From Immundisolibacter sp. (lineage in GTDB: Bacteria; Pseudomonadota; Gammaproteobacteria; Immundisolibacterales; Immundisolibacteraceae), in NCBI RefSeq assembly GCF_014359565.1, contig NZ_JACIZD010000016.1, positions 1 to 51,049 of the forward strand: a DNA stretch of 51,049 bases, read 5' to 3'. Below the pieces are notes generated by a model. That model worked only from the letters and a program-made list of their open reading frames with translations. It was not told the origin of the DNA and did not search any database. The number at the start of each line of letters is the position of its first letter. Position 1 is the stretch's first letter. Below, one piece after another: positions 28,160 to 36,450 of this stretch. The position numbers and the translations under genes are program-made.

Positions 28160-29719
28160 ATGCACGCTGAAACGAATCATCCGAACATCCAGCCACTGCT
28201 GCCGCTGGACGCGCTGTTGCAGAAGGCTGCCGAGCACAAGGGCTGCGGCACCTCCAGCGAGGGCGGCAAGGCGAGCTGCGGCTCGTCCGGCGGTCCGGAC
28301 AACATGACTCCGGAGGTGTGGGAGAAGGTCAAGAACCATCCCTGTTATTCCGAGGAAGCCCATCACCACTACGCGCGCATGCATGTCGCGGTGGCGCCGG
28401 CCTGCAACATCCAGTGCAACTACTGCAACCGCAAGTACGACTGCGCCAACGAGTCCCGCCCCGGTGTGGTGAGCGAAAAGCTGACCCCCGAGCAGGCCGC
28501 CAAGAAGGTGCTGGCGGTGGCTTCGACCATTCCGCAGATGACGGTGCTCGGCATCGCCGGCCCCGGCGATCCGCTGGCCAATCCGGACAAGACCTTCAAG
28601 ACCTTCGAGCTGATCGCCAAGACCGCGCCGGACATCAAGCTGTGCCTGTCGACCAATGGCCTGGCGCTGCCGGATCACGTCGACACCATCCAGTCGTTCA
28701 ACGTCGACCACGTCACCATCACCATCAACATGGTGGACCCGGAGGTCGGCCAGCACATCTATCCGTGGATTTACTACCAGAAAAAGCGCTGGACCGGCAT
28801 CGATGCGGCGCGGATTCTGACCGAGCGGCAGATGCAGGGACTGGAGATGCTCACCGCGCGCGGCATCCTGTGCAAGGTCAACTCGGTGATGATTCCGGGC
28901 ATCAACGACAGGCACCTGGTCGAGGTGAACCGGGCGGTCAAGTCCCGCGGCGCCTTCCTGCACAACATCATGCCGCTGATCTCGGCGCCGGAGCACGGCA
29001 CCGTGTTCGGCCTGAACGGCCAGCGCGGCCCGACCGCGCAGGAACTGAAGGCCTTGCAGGACGCCTGCGAGGGCGAGATGAACATGATGCGCCACTGCCG
29101 CCAGTGCCGCGCCGACGCGGTCGGGCTGCTGGGCGAGGATCGCAGCGCCGAGTTCACCACCGAAAAGATCGACCAGATGGAGGTCGTCTACGACGCCACC
29201 ACCCGCCGCGAGTACCAGCAGGTGGTCGAACAGGAGCGCCAGGCGACAGTGGCGGCCAAGAAGGCCGAGCAGGAACAGCTTTCGCAACTGGCGGATGCGG
29301 AAGGCATCTCGATGCTGATCGCGGTGGCCACCAAGGGCCACGGCAAGGTCAACGAGCACTTCGGCCACGCCACCGAGTTCCAGATCTACGAAGTCAACGC
29401 CAAGGGCGCCAAGTTCGTCGGCCACCGCCGGGTGGACCTGTACTGCCAGGGCGGCTACGGCGAGGAAGACTCGCTGGTGACCGTCATCCGCGCCATCAAC
29501 GACTGCCATGCCGTGTTCGTCGCCAAGATCGGCGGCTGCCCGAAAGACGACCTGAAAAAGGCCGGCATCGACCCGGTGGACAAGTACGCCCACCAGTACA
29601 TCGAGCAGTCGGCCATCGCCTATTTCATGGACTACGTCGGCAAGGTTCGGGCCGGCGAGATCACCCACCAATCCCGAGGCGATGCGGACATCCGCCAGGG
29701 CGCCTACATCGCCGCCTGA
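28160..29719 (+). CDS. nifB: NifB, radical-SAM FeMo-cofactor core (NifB-co) synthase
   Basis: 519 residues. The radical-SAM motif is CNIQCNYC near residue 90, followed by [10 protein letters not shown] and further cluster cysteines including [12 protein letters not shown]-terminal NifX/NafY-like domain ([17 protein letters not shown] onward, about 380-490) is fused, as in most proteobacterial NifB. It inserts a carbide and sulfur to make the 8Fe precursor of FeMo-co. Start at 28160 after AGGAGG. First gene of a long operon that continues to 35753. Confidence 0.97.
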   Translation: MHAETNHPNIQPLLPLDALLQKAAEHKGCGTSSEGGKASCGSSGGPDNMTPEVWEKVKNHPCYSEEAHHHYARMHVAVAPACNIQCNYCNRKYDCANESRPGVVSEKLTPEQAAKKVLAVASTIPQMTVLGIAGPGDPLANPDKTFKTFELIAKTAPDIKLCLSTNGLALPDHVDTIQSFNVDHVTITINMVDPEVGQHIYPWIYYQKKRWTGIDAARILTERQMQGLEMLTARGILCKVNSVMIPGINDRHLVEVNRAVKSRGAFLHNIMPLISAPEHGTVFGLNGQRGPTAQELKALQDACEGEMNMMRHCRQCRADAVGLLGEDRSAEFTTEKIDQMEVVYDATTRREYQQVVEQERQATVAAKKAEQEQLSQLADAEGISMLIAVATKGHGKVNEHFGHATEFQIYEVNAKGAKFVGHRRVDLYCQGGYGEEDSLVTVIRAINDCHAVFVAKIGGCPKDDLKKAGIDPVDKYAHQYIEQSAIAYFMDYVGKVRAGEITHQSRGDADIRQGAYIAA

Positions 29720-29748
29720 TTTTCATTGACCCAAAGGAGCCTTGCGTC

Positions 29749-29973
29749 ATGGCTTACAAGATCGTCGCCTCCCAGTGCACCGGCTGCTCGGCCTGCGAGC
29801 CGGAATGTCCCAACCAGGCCATCTCGGAAAAGAACGGGGTATTCGTGATCAACCCCAAGAAATGCACCGAGTGCATCAATTACTTCGACGAGGCGCAGTG
29901 CGCGGCGGTATGCCCGGTGGACGACACCTGCATCATCGACCTCGCCTACCCGCGCTATCAGGCCAGCGCGTGA
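29749..29973 (+). CDS. fdxN: 2[4Fe-4S] ferredoxin associated with NifB
   Basis: 74 residues. First cluster motif [12 protein letters not shown], second [18 protein letters not shown] with the insertion typical of Allochromatium-type ferredoxins. Such FdxN proteins give electrons to NifB or nitrogenase. AAGGAG precedes the ATG. It lies 29 bp after nifB and its stop overlaps the GTG of the next gene. Confidence 0.93.
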   Translation: MAYKIVASQCTGCSACEPECPNQAISEKNGVFVINPKKCTECINYFDEAQCAAVCPVDDTCIIDLAYPRYQASA

Positions 29974-30362
29974 GGCCCGCCGTGGATATCACCCTGACCC
30001 CGGCGGCGCAGAAGTTCATGCGCCGCATGGTCCGCTTCGGCGGCGACGGCGTGACCGGCTTTCGGCTGCTGGTGAGTCCGGGCGGCTGCTCGGGCCTGGC
30101 CAGCGAGTTCACCGTCGAGGTGGCGCCGCCGGCCGGCGATGTGGCCCTGGAGATGGACGGCTTCAAGCTGTTCCTGCCGGCCCAGAGCCGCCTGCTGCTG
30201 CAGGGCGCGACGGTGGATTTCGCCGACACGCCGACCGAGTCGGGCCTGACCTTTCGCAACGTCGCCGGCGCCGGCAGCTGCAGCAGCACGGCCAGTGCGC
30301 CCACCGCGCCGGCCCTGGCCACGGTCGACGTGGCCAGCATCGGCCGTCAGCGCCGCTCGTAG
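29970..30362 (+). CDS. HesB/IscA-like protein of the nifB operon
   Basis: About 130 residues. [14 protein letters not shown] and [12 protein letters not shown] match A-type carriers and the first cysteine is kept. The C-terminal CxC motif, however, is replaced by [10 protein letters not shown], leaving one cysteine, followed by an Ala/Thr-rich tail. It may bind a cluster differently or have lost that role. The GTG at 29970 overlaps the ferredoxin stop (GTGA); GTG 29982 is an alternative start. Confidence 0.83.
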   Translation: MRPAVDITLTPAAQKFMRRMVRFGGDGVTGFRLLVSPGGCSGLASEFTVEVAPPAGDVALEMDGFKLFLPAQSRLLLQGATVDFADTPTESGLTFRNVAGAGSCSSTASAPTAPALATVDVASIGRQRRS

Positions 30363-30371
30363 GGACGGACC

Positions 30372-30944
30372 GTGGCCGCCGTTCTGGAACCGCTACGCCG
30401 TGCATCAGCGCCCGAACCGGCCGCAGCCGCTCCGACCAGCGTCGAGCAGGTGTTCCTGGCGACCACGGTGCTGGGCGGCGCATTGCCGCCCGATGCCGAA
30501 AGACATCTGCGAGCCGCCGGCCTGAACTACCCCGACGATGCCGTGGCGGAGCGGCACCTGGCCGCCGCGGCGGCGCTGGCGCCGGACCATGCGGCGGTGC
30601 TGATCGGCCGCTACCGGTACTTCTTCTACAAGGGTCGCTGGGCGCAGGCGCTGGCGGTGGCCGAGCAGTGCCTGGTCTGGGCGGCGCGGCATCTGGGGCT
30701 ACCGGCCGACTGGACCGAGGTGCGGCGCAGCGCCGCCGACTTCGACGATTACGACGCCGTGCTGGCGCGGTTCTATCTGTTCACGCTCAAGGGCTATGCC
30801 TATCTGCACCTGCGCCTGGGGCAACTCGGTGAGGGCCAGCAGGCGGCGCGCAAGCTGCTGGAACTGGACCCTGCCGACCGCATCGGCGGACAGGTTCTGC
30901 TGGACGTGCTGCTGCGCCTGGAGCAGGGCGATGACGACGACTGA
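30372..30944 (+). CDS. Nif-associated tetratricopeptide-like protein
   Basis: 190 residues, nearly all helical, with TPR-like pairs (AERHLAAAAALAPDHAAV, GRYRYFFYKGRWAQALAVAE, LHLRLGQLGEGQQAARKLLE) and an acidic end. No catalytic motif. The start is GTG at 30372. Its last 14 bases overlap the LRV gene, so the two are coupled. Likely a protein-protein adaptor in nitrogenase maturation; inference from context. Confidence 0.75.
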   Translation: MAAVLEPLRRASAPEPAAAAPTSVEQVFLATTVLGGALPPDAERHLRAAGLNYPDDAVAERHLAAAAALAPDHAAVLIGRYRYFFYKGRWAQALAVAEQCLVWAARHLGLPADWTEVRRSAADFDDYDAVLARFYLFTLKGYAYLHLRLGQLGEGQQAARKLLELDPADRIGGQVLLDVLLRLEQGDDDD

Positions 30945-31728
30945 GTCGGACATCGACGCACTCGATTTTCGCGGCCAGGCGCTGCCCTGTGCCGCCTGCC
31001 GGCACCGGGACTGGCTGGCCGACGGCGCCTGCCGGCCGGGCCAGGCCTGCGTGCACGACCGCTACGCGCGGCGCATCGACCGTTTTTTCAGTTGGCACCC
31101 GGAACTGGCCGCGGACTACTTGGAGCACCCGTATTTCGAGGCGCGCGCCGTGGCCGCCAAGTACGCGCCGGTGTTTCGTCTGCTGCCGCTGCTGGACGAT
31201 CCGGACGAGACCGTGCGCTGGAGCGCCGCCGCCCGCCTGCCGCAACGCCACCTGCTGCGCCTGCGGGACGATCCGCACCGCGAGGTGCGCATCCGCGTCG
31301 CCCACCGCTTGCAAGGCAGTGACCTGGAAGCCATGCGCCACGACACGGACTACTACGTGCGCCTGGTGGTCGCCAGACGCTTGCCGGAGCATCGCCTGGG
31401 CCTGCTGCTGAATGATCCGGAACCGCAGGTGCGGCGCGAACTGGCGCGGCGGCTGGATCCGTCACGGCTGATCTGCCTGGCCGCCGACGAGGATGCCGAG
31501 GTCCGCCTTGAAGTGGCCCGCCGCCTGCCGCCGCACCTGCTGGTCTGGCTCAGCGGCGATGCCGACTGGCGCGTGCGCTACGCCGTGACCGAGCGCATCG
31601 CGCCGAAGCAGCTCGCGGCGCTGCTCGCAGACCCCGACCCCCTGGTGCACGCGTTGGCGAACGAGCGCCTCGCCGAGTGCCGGGAGCCGTCTTTCCCCAC
31701 TGACCGTCAGGGTGAACAGCATGGGTGA
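30931..31728 (+). CDS. LRV protein: [4Fe-4S] domain plus leucine-rich-variant repeats
   Basis: 265 residues. N-terminal cysteines in LPCAACRHRDW, GACRPGQAC suit a small [4Fe-4S] domain. From about residue 70 there is a run of repeats of about 24 residues with the pattern DPxxxVRxxxAxRLP, as in the Azotobacter vinelandii LRV protein, which is also nif-linked. Function of the family is unknown; a cluster-bearing scaffold is plausible. Overlaps the next gene by 8 bp. Confidence 0.85.
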   Translation: MTTTESDIDALDFRGQALPCAACRHRDWLADGACRPGQACVHDRYARRIDRFFSWHPELAADYLEHPYFEARAVAAKYAPVFRLLPLLDDPDETVRWSAAARLPQRHLLRLRDDPHREVRIRVAHRLQGSDLEAMRHDTDYYVRLVVARRLPEHRLGLLLNDPEPQVRRELARRLDPSRLICLAADEDAEVRLEVARRLPPHLLVWLSGDADWRVRYAVTERIAPKQLAALLADPDPLVHALANERLAECREPSFPTDRQGEQHG

Positions 31729-32041
31729 CATTGCCCGCGATTCGGACACCAATGAACTGGTGGGTCCGCCGCGTTTCAACTACGGCGACAAGGTGCGCAG
31801 CCGCAAGACAGTGCGCAACGACGGCACCTTCACCGGCCGGGAAATCGGCGACGTGCTGGTCAAGAAAGGCGACGTCGGCTACGTCACCAGCATCGGCACC
31901 TTCCTGCAGCAGTTCTACATATACGGCGTCGATTTCGTGTCGCACGGCTACCGCGTGGGCATGAAAACCCGCGAACTGGAAGCGGTCGAGCCAGCGGTGG
32001 AGGCTGCGCAGACCGAGACCGATAGGCAGGCCCAACCATGA
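31721..32041 (+). CDS. nifZ: NifZ
   Basis: 106 residues with the NifZ core: FNYGDKVRSRKTVRNDGTF, GDVGYVTSIGTFLQQ, YIYGVDFVSHGYRVG. NifZ helps form the second P-cluster of the MoFe protein. The ATG at 31721 (AGGGTGA upstream) lies inside the end of the LRV gene. The stop overlaps the next start (ATGA). Confidence 0.94.
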   Translation: MGDIARDSDTNELVGPPRFNYGDKVRSRKTVRNDGTFTGREIGDVLVKKGDVGYVTSIGTFLQQFYIYGVDFVSHGYRVGMKTRELEAVEPAVEAAQTETDRQAQP

Positions 32042-32277
32042 CGCCCGGCGAACCGGCCCGGTTTTCCTGGGGTCAGCGGGTGCGGGCGCTGATCGACCTG
32101 CACAACGACGGCTCCTACCCCGGCTTGCCGCAAGACGCTCTGCTGGCCCCGGCCGGCAGCACCGGCGAGGTGGTGCAGGTCGGGGTCGAGGTCGAGTCCG
32201 GCGTGTCGGTATACCTGATCGAGTTCGGCCCCGGCCGCGTGGTCGGCTGCCTGGAACAGGAACTGGACCCGGCCTGA
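32038..32277 (+). CDS. Second, shorter NifZ-domain protein
   Basis: 79 residues: WGQRVRALIDLHNDGSYPG, GSTGEVVQVG, YLIEFGPGRVVGCLEQEL. This is the NifZ fold core without flanking regions, only distantly similar to the nifZ just upstream, with which it overlaps by 4 bp. Could act as a partner subunit or handle another assembly step. Confidence 0.82.
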   Translation: MTPGEPARFSWGQRVRALIDLHNDGSYPGLPQDALLAPAGSTGEVVQVGVEVESGVSVYLIEFGPGRVVGCLEQELDPA

Positions 32278-32281
32278 GGAC

Positions 32282-32650
32282 ATGGCCATGACCGCGCCCA
32301 GCGCCCTTCAAGCCACCGCGCGCCATCCAAACGAGGTGGACCTGAAACGCATTGCCCGCGCCCTGCACAGCCGCCGGCGCTACCGCTACGTGACGCCCAG
32401 CGTGCATGCCGCGCCCGGCGGCTACCGCATCGACAGCCCGTGCTGTTCGCGAAACGTCGACCCCGGCGGCGGCGTGATCGACATCGCGCTGCTGGAACAC
32501 CGCGCCGACGCGGCGCCGGACAGCGGCCCCTGGTGCCTGTACGCCCGCGACCACGTCGCCGGCGCCTGGCAGTTTTGCGGCAGCCACCGGCGCCTGGCCG
32601 ATGCGCTCGATCTGCTGTGCACCGATCCCGAACGGCGCTTCTGGCGCTGA
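32282..32650 (+). CDS. DUF3024-like nif-associated protein
   Basis: 122 residues: ELDLKRI-like start (VDLKRIARALHSRRRYRY), then RIDSPCCSRNVDPGGGVIDIA, two adjacent cysteines, and WQFCGSHRRLADAL. I recognise the pattern from small proteins found beside nif genes; function unknown. The paired cysteines and other Cys/His might bind metal. It starts 4 bp after the second nifZ-type gene. Confidence 0.7.
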   Translation: MAMTAPSALQATARHPNEVDLKRIARALHSRRRYRYVTPSVHAAPGGYRIDSPCCSRNVDPGGGVIDIALLEHRADAAPDSGPWCLYARDHVAGAWQFCGSHRRLADALDLLCTDPERRFWR

Positions 32651-32684
32651 CCCTGACCACACCCTGCCACCGGAAGCCCATGCC

Positions 32685-32897
32685 ATGAAAGTGATGATCC
32701 GCAAAGACGCCGCCGGCAGCTTGAGCGCCTACGTGCCCAAGAAGGATCTGGAAGAACCCATCGTGGCGATGGAGAAAACGCAGATGTGGGGCGGTCAGGT
32801 GACGCTCGCCAACGGCTGGCGGCTGGAGCTGCCGGACCTGGCGGCCGACACGCGCCTGCCGGTGACGGTGGAAGCCCGCCGGCTGGAAGACGCCTGA
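32685..32897 (+). CDS. nifT: NifT/FixU
   Basis: 70 residues with MKVMIRKD, LSAYVPKKDLEEPIV and GGQVTLANGWRLELP, the NifT signature. A conserved but dispensable nif protein of unknown role, usually located after nifK; here it sits in the nifB operon instead. Confidence 0.93.
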   Translation: MKVMIRKDAAGSLSAYVPKKDLEEPIVAMEKTQMWGGQVTLANGWRLELPDLAADTRLPVTVEARRLEDA

Positions 32898-32907
32898 GCC
32901 GGCCGCC

Positions 32908-33159
32908 ATGGAAAGCGTCGACCTCGAAGCCCTGGATGCCCTGCTGGCCGCCGCCGGTGGCCCGGACGGCGCGGCGCTGCGCGCGCGCTTTCCACGTCTG
33001 ACGGTCACCCGCTGTGACGCCGCCGACCTGGCCGAGTCGCCCTACCGCAGCTACCCCGGTTTCGATCTGCACCTGGTCAACGGCGCCGGCCATTGCTGGC
33101 AGCTCACCGCCGACCCGGCGCAGGCCACCGGCATCGTCCTGGCGAGGCGCGCACCGTGA
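32908..33159 (+). CDS. Small nif-operon protein of unknown function
   Basis: 83 residues, acidic N-terminus, FPRLTVTRCDAADL and SYPGFDLHLVNGAGHCWQLT. No catalytic motif I know. Short proteins of this type accompany nifT in several diazotrophs, to my recollection, but I cannot name the family firmly. Ten bp after nifT and overlapping the DegT-like gene by 4 bp, so surely co-translated. Confidence 0.65.
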   Translation: MESVDLEALDALLAAAGGPDGAALRARFPRLTVTRCDAADLAESPYRSYPGFDLHLVNGAGHCWQLTADPAQATGIVLARRAP

Positions 33160-34310
33160 GCGACGACTGCACCATCCTGTTTTCCGACCCCGACATCTCG
33201 ACTGCCGAGCTGGCAGCGGTGGACGCCGTGCTGCGCTCGCCGAATCTGGGCGACGGCCCGCAGGTGGCCGCCTTCGAGGCCGAGTTCGCGGCCTATCTGG
33301 GCCGCCGTCACGCGGTGGCGGTGGCCAGCGGTCGCATCGGCCTGCTGCTGGCGCTGCGTGGCCTGGGGATAGGCCCGGGCGACGAGGTGATCGCGTCCGC
33401 CTATGGCTGGCGCGAGACCGCCCATGCCATTGCGCTGGCCGGCGCCACACCGCGTTTCGTGGACGTCGACTACTGGTCCGGCACGCTGGCGCCGGACAAG
33501 GTGGCCGCTGCCGTCACGCCGGCCACGCGGGCCATCCTGGCGGCCAACACGCTCGGCCACCCGGCCGCCTGGGAACCGCTGCGGGCGCTGGCCGACCAGC
33601 ACGGCCTGCGCCTGATCGAGGATTCCAGCGAGGCCATCGGCTCGCTCTACCGCGGCCAGCCGGTCGGCAGCTTCGGCGACCTGGCCGTGTTCGATTTCAG
33701 CCAGCCGGCAGCGCTGTGCTGCGGCAGCGGCGGCATGCTGGTCACCGACGACGCCGATCTGGCCGCCATGGCGCGCCGGCTGCGCGGCCGGCGGCCGGCC
33801 GACCGGGGCAACATCGTCGGTTCCGGCGTGGTGCCCTACGCGGCAGACCTATCGGAAATACAGGCAGCGCTGGGCCGGGTGCAGCTCGAACGCCTGCCGG
33901 CCATCCTGGAGCGGCGCCTGCAGGTGGAGGCCTACTACCGCGAGCACGTGCTGTCCTTCGAGGGCATCAAGCCGCCCTACCAGGCGCCCGAGGTCGACCA
34001 GGTGCACTGGTTCTTGTACGTGGTGCACCTGGGCACGCGCTTTAGCCGCTCCAGTCGCGACGCCATCGTCGAGGATCTGCGCACCGAGGATGTCGAGTCG
34101 CATCCCTACTGCCAGCCGCTGCATCGCCAGCGCGCCTATCTGCCGGCCGGCACGGCGGCGATCAAGCTGTTCGTCACCGAAAAACTGGCCGACCGCGCCG
34201 TCGCGCTGCCGTTCCACGGGCACCTGACCGAGGAACAGGTGGCCTTCGTCGTGGCCACCATGAAGGACGCCTCGGTCAACGTCGGCGCCGGGGCGGCGAT
34301 TTATCTGTAG
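33156..34310 (+). CDS. DegT/DnrJ/EryC1-type PLP-fold protein lacking the PLP lysine
   Basis: 384 residues of the sugar-aminotransferase family: ASGRIGLLLALRGLGIGPGD, LIEDSSEAIGSLYRG, VGSFGDLAVFDFSQ and LSEIQAALGRVQLERL are all in place. Where the family has F-x-x-x-K before a G-x-GG turn, this protein has FSQPAALCCGSGG, so the Schiff-base lysine is Ala and no lysine lies nearby. Normal transamination is therefore unlikely; a binding or structural role, or altered chemistry, fits better. GTG start at 33156 inside the previous gene. The flanking genes place it in nitrogenase maturation. Confidence 0.85.
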   Translation: MSDDCTILFSDPDISTAELAAVDAVLRSPNLGDGPQVAAFEAEFAAYLGRRHAVAVASGRIGLLLALRGLGIGPGDEVIASAYGWRETAHAIALAGATPRFVDVDYWSGTLAPDKVAAAVTPATRAILAANTLGHPAAWEPLRALADQHGLRLIEDSSEAIGSLYRGQPVGSFGDLAVFDFSQPAALCCGSGGMLVTDDADLAAMARRLRGRRPADRGNIVGSGVVPYAADLSEIQAALGRVQLERLPAILERRLQVEAYYREHVLSFEGIKPPYQAPEVDQVHWFLYVVHLGTRFSRSSRDAIVEDLRTEDVESHPYCQPLHRQRAYLPAGTAAIKLFVTEKLADRAVALPFHGHLTEEQVAFVVATMKDASVNVGAGAAIYL

Positions 34311-34335
34311 TCAGCAACCCATAAGGAGACCGTCC

Positions 34336-34641
34336 ATGCCATTCATCACCGTCCAGCCGTCCGGCAACCGTTTCGAGGCCGCGACCGGCAGCAGCCTGCT
34401 GGCCGCCCTGCTGGCCGCGGGCGAACCCATTCCCCACAAATGCGAAGGCAAGGCGCAGTGCGGTTCCTGCCATGTGTTCGTGCATGAAGGCCGCAAGTCG
34501 ATCTCGAAGATCGGGGCGGCCGAGAACGAGCGCCTGGACGCCATCGTCGGCGTCGGCTCGAAGTCGCGCCTGGCCTGCCAGTCGCTCCTTGGCACGGAGG
34601 ATGTCACCGTCGAACTGCTCGGTTTCGGCTCCGGTCTGTGA
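34336..34641 (+). CDS. Adrenodoxin-type [2Fe-2S] ferredoxin of the nif operon
   Basis: 101 residues with cluster cysteines in HKCEGKAQCGSCH (C-x5-C-x2-C) and RLACQS. The class matches ferredoxins involved in biosynthesis rather than photosynthetic electron flow. AAGGAG precedes the ATG. It may give electrons for cofactor assembly or to the neighbouring gene products. Confidence 0.88.
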   Translation: MPFITVQPSGNRFEAATGSSLLAALLAAGEPIPHKCEGKAQCGSCHVFVHEGRKSISKIGAAENERLDAIVGVGSKSRLACQSLLGTEDVTVELLGFGSGL

Positions 34642-34680
34642 CCGCCGCCGGTTCAATCCCCCACACCTGGAGATACCCAC

Positions 34681-34902
34681 ATGGCCGCGGATGAAACGAT
34701 GATTCACGTGCGCTTCGCCCCGGACGGCACCGTCACCGAGATCGGCGCCCGCCCGGCCGGTCTTGGCGCACAGGACTGGTTCAACCTGCTCAGCGAGGTC
34801 GCCGGGCAATACTTTGCCGCCCTGTCCGGCGGGCGCGGCCTGTTTCGCCTGCCACCGGCGGCGCTGGGCGCCGTGCAGGCCAAACTGGACGAGGCCGCCT
34901 GA
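34681..34902 (+). CDS. Small nif-operon protein of unknown function
   Basis: 73 residues: MIHVRFAPDGTVTEIGARP, then WFNLLSEVAGQYFAALSGGRG and LFRLPPAALG. Compact alpha/beta protein, no cysteine, no known motif. Start ATG 34681 or, less likely, 34699. Its stop shares a base with the start of the SIR2-like gene, so the two are coupled and probably work together. Confidence 0.65.
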   Translation: MAADETMIHVRFAPDGTVTEIGARPAGLGAQDWFNLLSEVAGQYFAALSGGRGLFRLPPAALGAVQAKLDEAA

Positions 34903-35753
34903 TGGACACCGCCGTCGCCGCCGTGCTGGCCGGCCTGTCTGCCGGACAGGTGGTGCCTTACCTTGGCCCCGGCGTGCTGGCGCTGGCCGGCCCGGCCTGC
35001 CCGCTGCCGGCCTCGCCACAGGCACTGGTCAAGCACCTGACGGCCAAGGCCAGCGTGCCGCACAAGCTGCTCGGCAACCTCACCGCGGCGGCGCAGTTCA
35101 TCGAGAACTTCAAGCACCGCAAGACCGTCGCCGCCGCCATGCGCGAGGCCTTCGCCCCGGCCGTCGCGCCCACGGCGCTGCACCGGTTGCTGGCGGATAT
35201 CGCCGGCCTGCCGCTGATCGTGCACGCCTGGTACGACGACCTGCCGCAGCGGGCGCTGGCCGGCCGGGGCGACTGGGGCATGGTGCAGGGCGTCAGCCAG
35301 GCCGAGCATCAGGGCGTCTGGTGTCACCATTTCGACGCCGCGGGCACCCTTACCACCCCCGAGGCGGCCGGCGCCTGGACCACGCTGCTGTACCAGCCGC
35401 TGGGCTCGGTGGCGCCGGCCGGCAATTTTCTGGTGTCCGATTCGGACTTCGTCGAGGTGCTGACCGAAATCGACATCCAGACGCCGATCCCGGCCGAGGT
35501 GCAGCGCCGCCGCGCCGGGCGGCAGTTCCTGTTCCTGGGCTGCCGCTTCGACGACCAGCTCGGCCGCACCTTTGCCCGCCAGGTCATGAAGCGCTCGTCG
35601 GACCAGCACTACGCGGTGTTGCCGGAAACACCCAGCCGCAACGAGGCGCGCTTTCTGGCGCAGCACGGCATCGAGGTGCTGGCGCTGTCGCTGGCCGACT
35701 TCACAGCCTGCCTGGCCGGTGAGGCAATGCCGGCACAGGCGCTGGCTGGCTGA
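34902..35753 (+). CDS. SIR2-like domain protein in the nifB operon
   Basis: 283 residues. PYLGPGVLAL near the N-terminus is in the place of the NAD-binding glycine loop, and FLVSDSDFVEVL, IP, LFLGCRFDDQLGRTF match the tail of SIR2-type (SIR2_2) domains. The usual catalytic histidine motif is not clear (CHHFDAAGTL may hold it). Family members cleave or bind NAD; several act in defence. Being last in a nif operon suggests sensing of NAD or ADP-ribose linked to nitrogenase, which is inference. It ends in a palindrome (CTGAGCCGGCTCAG) shared with the convergent gene. Confidence 0.75.
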   Translation: MDTAVAAVLAGLSAGQVVPYLGPGVLALAGPACPLPASPQALVKHLTAKASVPHKLLGNLTAAAQFIENFKHRKTVAAAMREAFAPAVAPTALHRLLADIAGLPLIVHAWYDDLPQRALAGRGDWGMVQGVSQAEHQGVWCHHFDAAGTLTTPEAAGAWTTLLYQPLGSVAPAGNFLVSDSDFVEVLTEIDIQTPIPAEVQRRRAGRQFLFLGCRFDDQLGRTFARQVMKRSSDQHYAVLPETPSRNEARFLAQHGIEVLALSLADFTACLAGEAMPAQALAG

Positions 35754-35759
35754 GCCGGC

Positions 35760-36296
35760 TCAGAAGTCCGCGTCCGACTGCGCCAGAAAGTCCGCCTCAT
35801 CGGGGGTCGAGGGACGGCCGAGGATGGCGTTGCGGTGCGGGTAGCGCCCGAAGCGGTCGATTACCGCCTTGTGGCGCAGTTCGTACTGGTGGTTGTCCTG
35901 CGGCGCGAAGGCCGCGAACAGCGGCTCCGCCAGCGCGTGGATGGTGCGCGACTCGCTGTGCATGTAGGGCATCAGCATGAAGCAGCGCTGCACCGGCTCC
36001 AGTGCCCTGAGCACGCCGGCGGCCACCGCCTCCTGCGCCAGTGCCAGGGCCATGCCGTCTTGGGCGAAGGCGTGCGGCGTGTCGCGGTGGATGTTGCGCG
36101 AGAACTGGTCCAGAACGATCACTTCCGCCAGCCGTCCATGCGGCGTGGCACGCCAGGTGTACAGCTCGCAACTGGCGGCCTGCTGCAGCAGCGCCGCGTA
36201 ACGCCGGCGGATCAGCGCATCGAAGGCCGGGACGCCGGCCCACCACTGGGCGGGCTCGGTCTGTTCGAACCAGAAAGCGAGAACGTCGTCATGCAT
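35760..36296 (-). CDS. DUF924 family protein
   Basis: 178 residues: VLAFWFEQTEPAQWW, LAEVIVLDQFSRNIHRDTPHAF, FMLMPYMHSES, RFGRYPHRNAILGR. These are the marks of DUF924, a widespread helical family of unknown role. Convergent with the nifB operon, 6 bp away, so probably independent of it. Confidence 0.92.
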   Translation of the reverse strand: MHDDVLAFWFEQTEPAQWWAGVPAFDALIRRRYAALLQQAASCELYTWRATPHGRLAEVIVLDQFSRNIHRDTPHAFAQDGMALALAQEAVAAGVLRALEPVQRCFMLMPYMHSESRTIHALAEPLFAAFAPQDNHQYELRHKAVIDRFGRYPHRNAILGRPSTPDEADFLAQSDADF

Positions 36297-36450
36297 GCGG
36301 GCGGTGCTGCCGGTAGCCGAGGGGCTGCGACAGCTTACTTAAGAAGATCAGCAGCCTAGGAGCCATGCATTTGGTCGCCAGCAGACGCGTGCGACGGCCA
36401 ATCGACTGTGCCAAAGCCGACGCAGGAATGTGGCATCCACTCGTACCGCG

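Noticed and set aside
28148-29671. Leftward frame of about 500 codons opposite nifB
   Set aside because: Shadow of nifB; no ribosome site or known motif.
35750-35763. Palindrome CTGAGCCGGCTCAG as a regulator binding site
   Set aside because: It spans the two convergent stop codons; no promoter is nearby, so it is more likely incidental or a weak hairpin.
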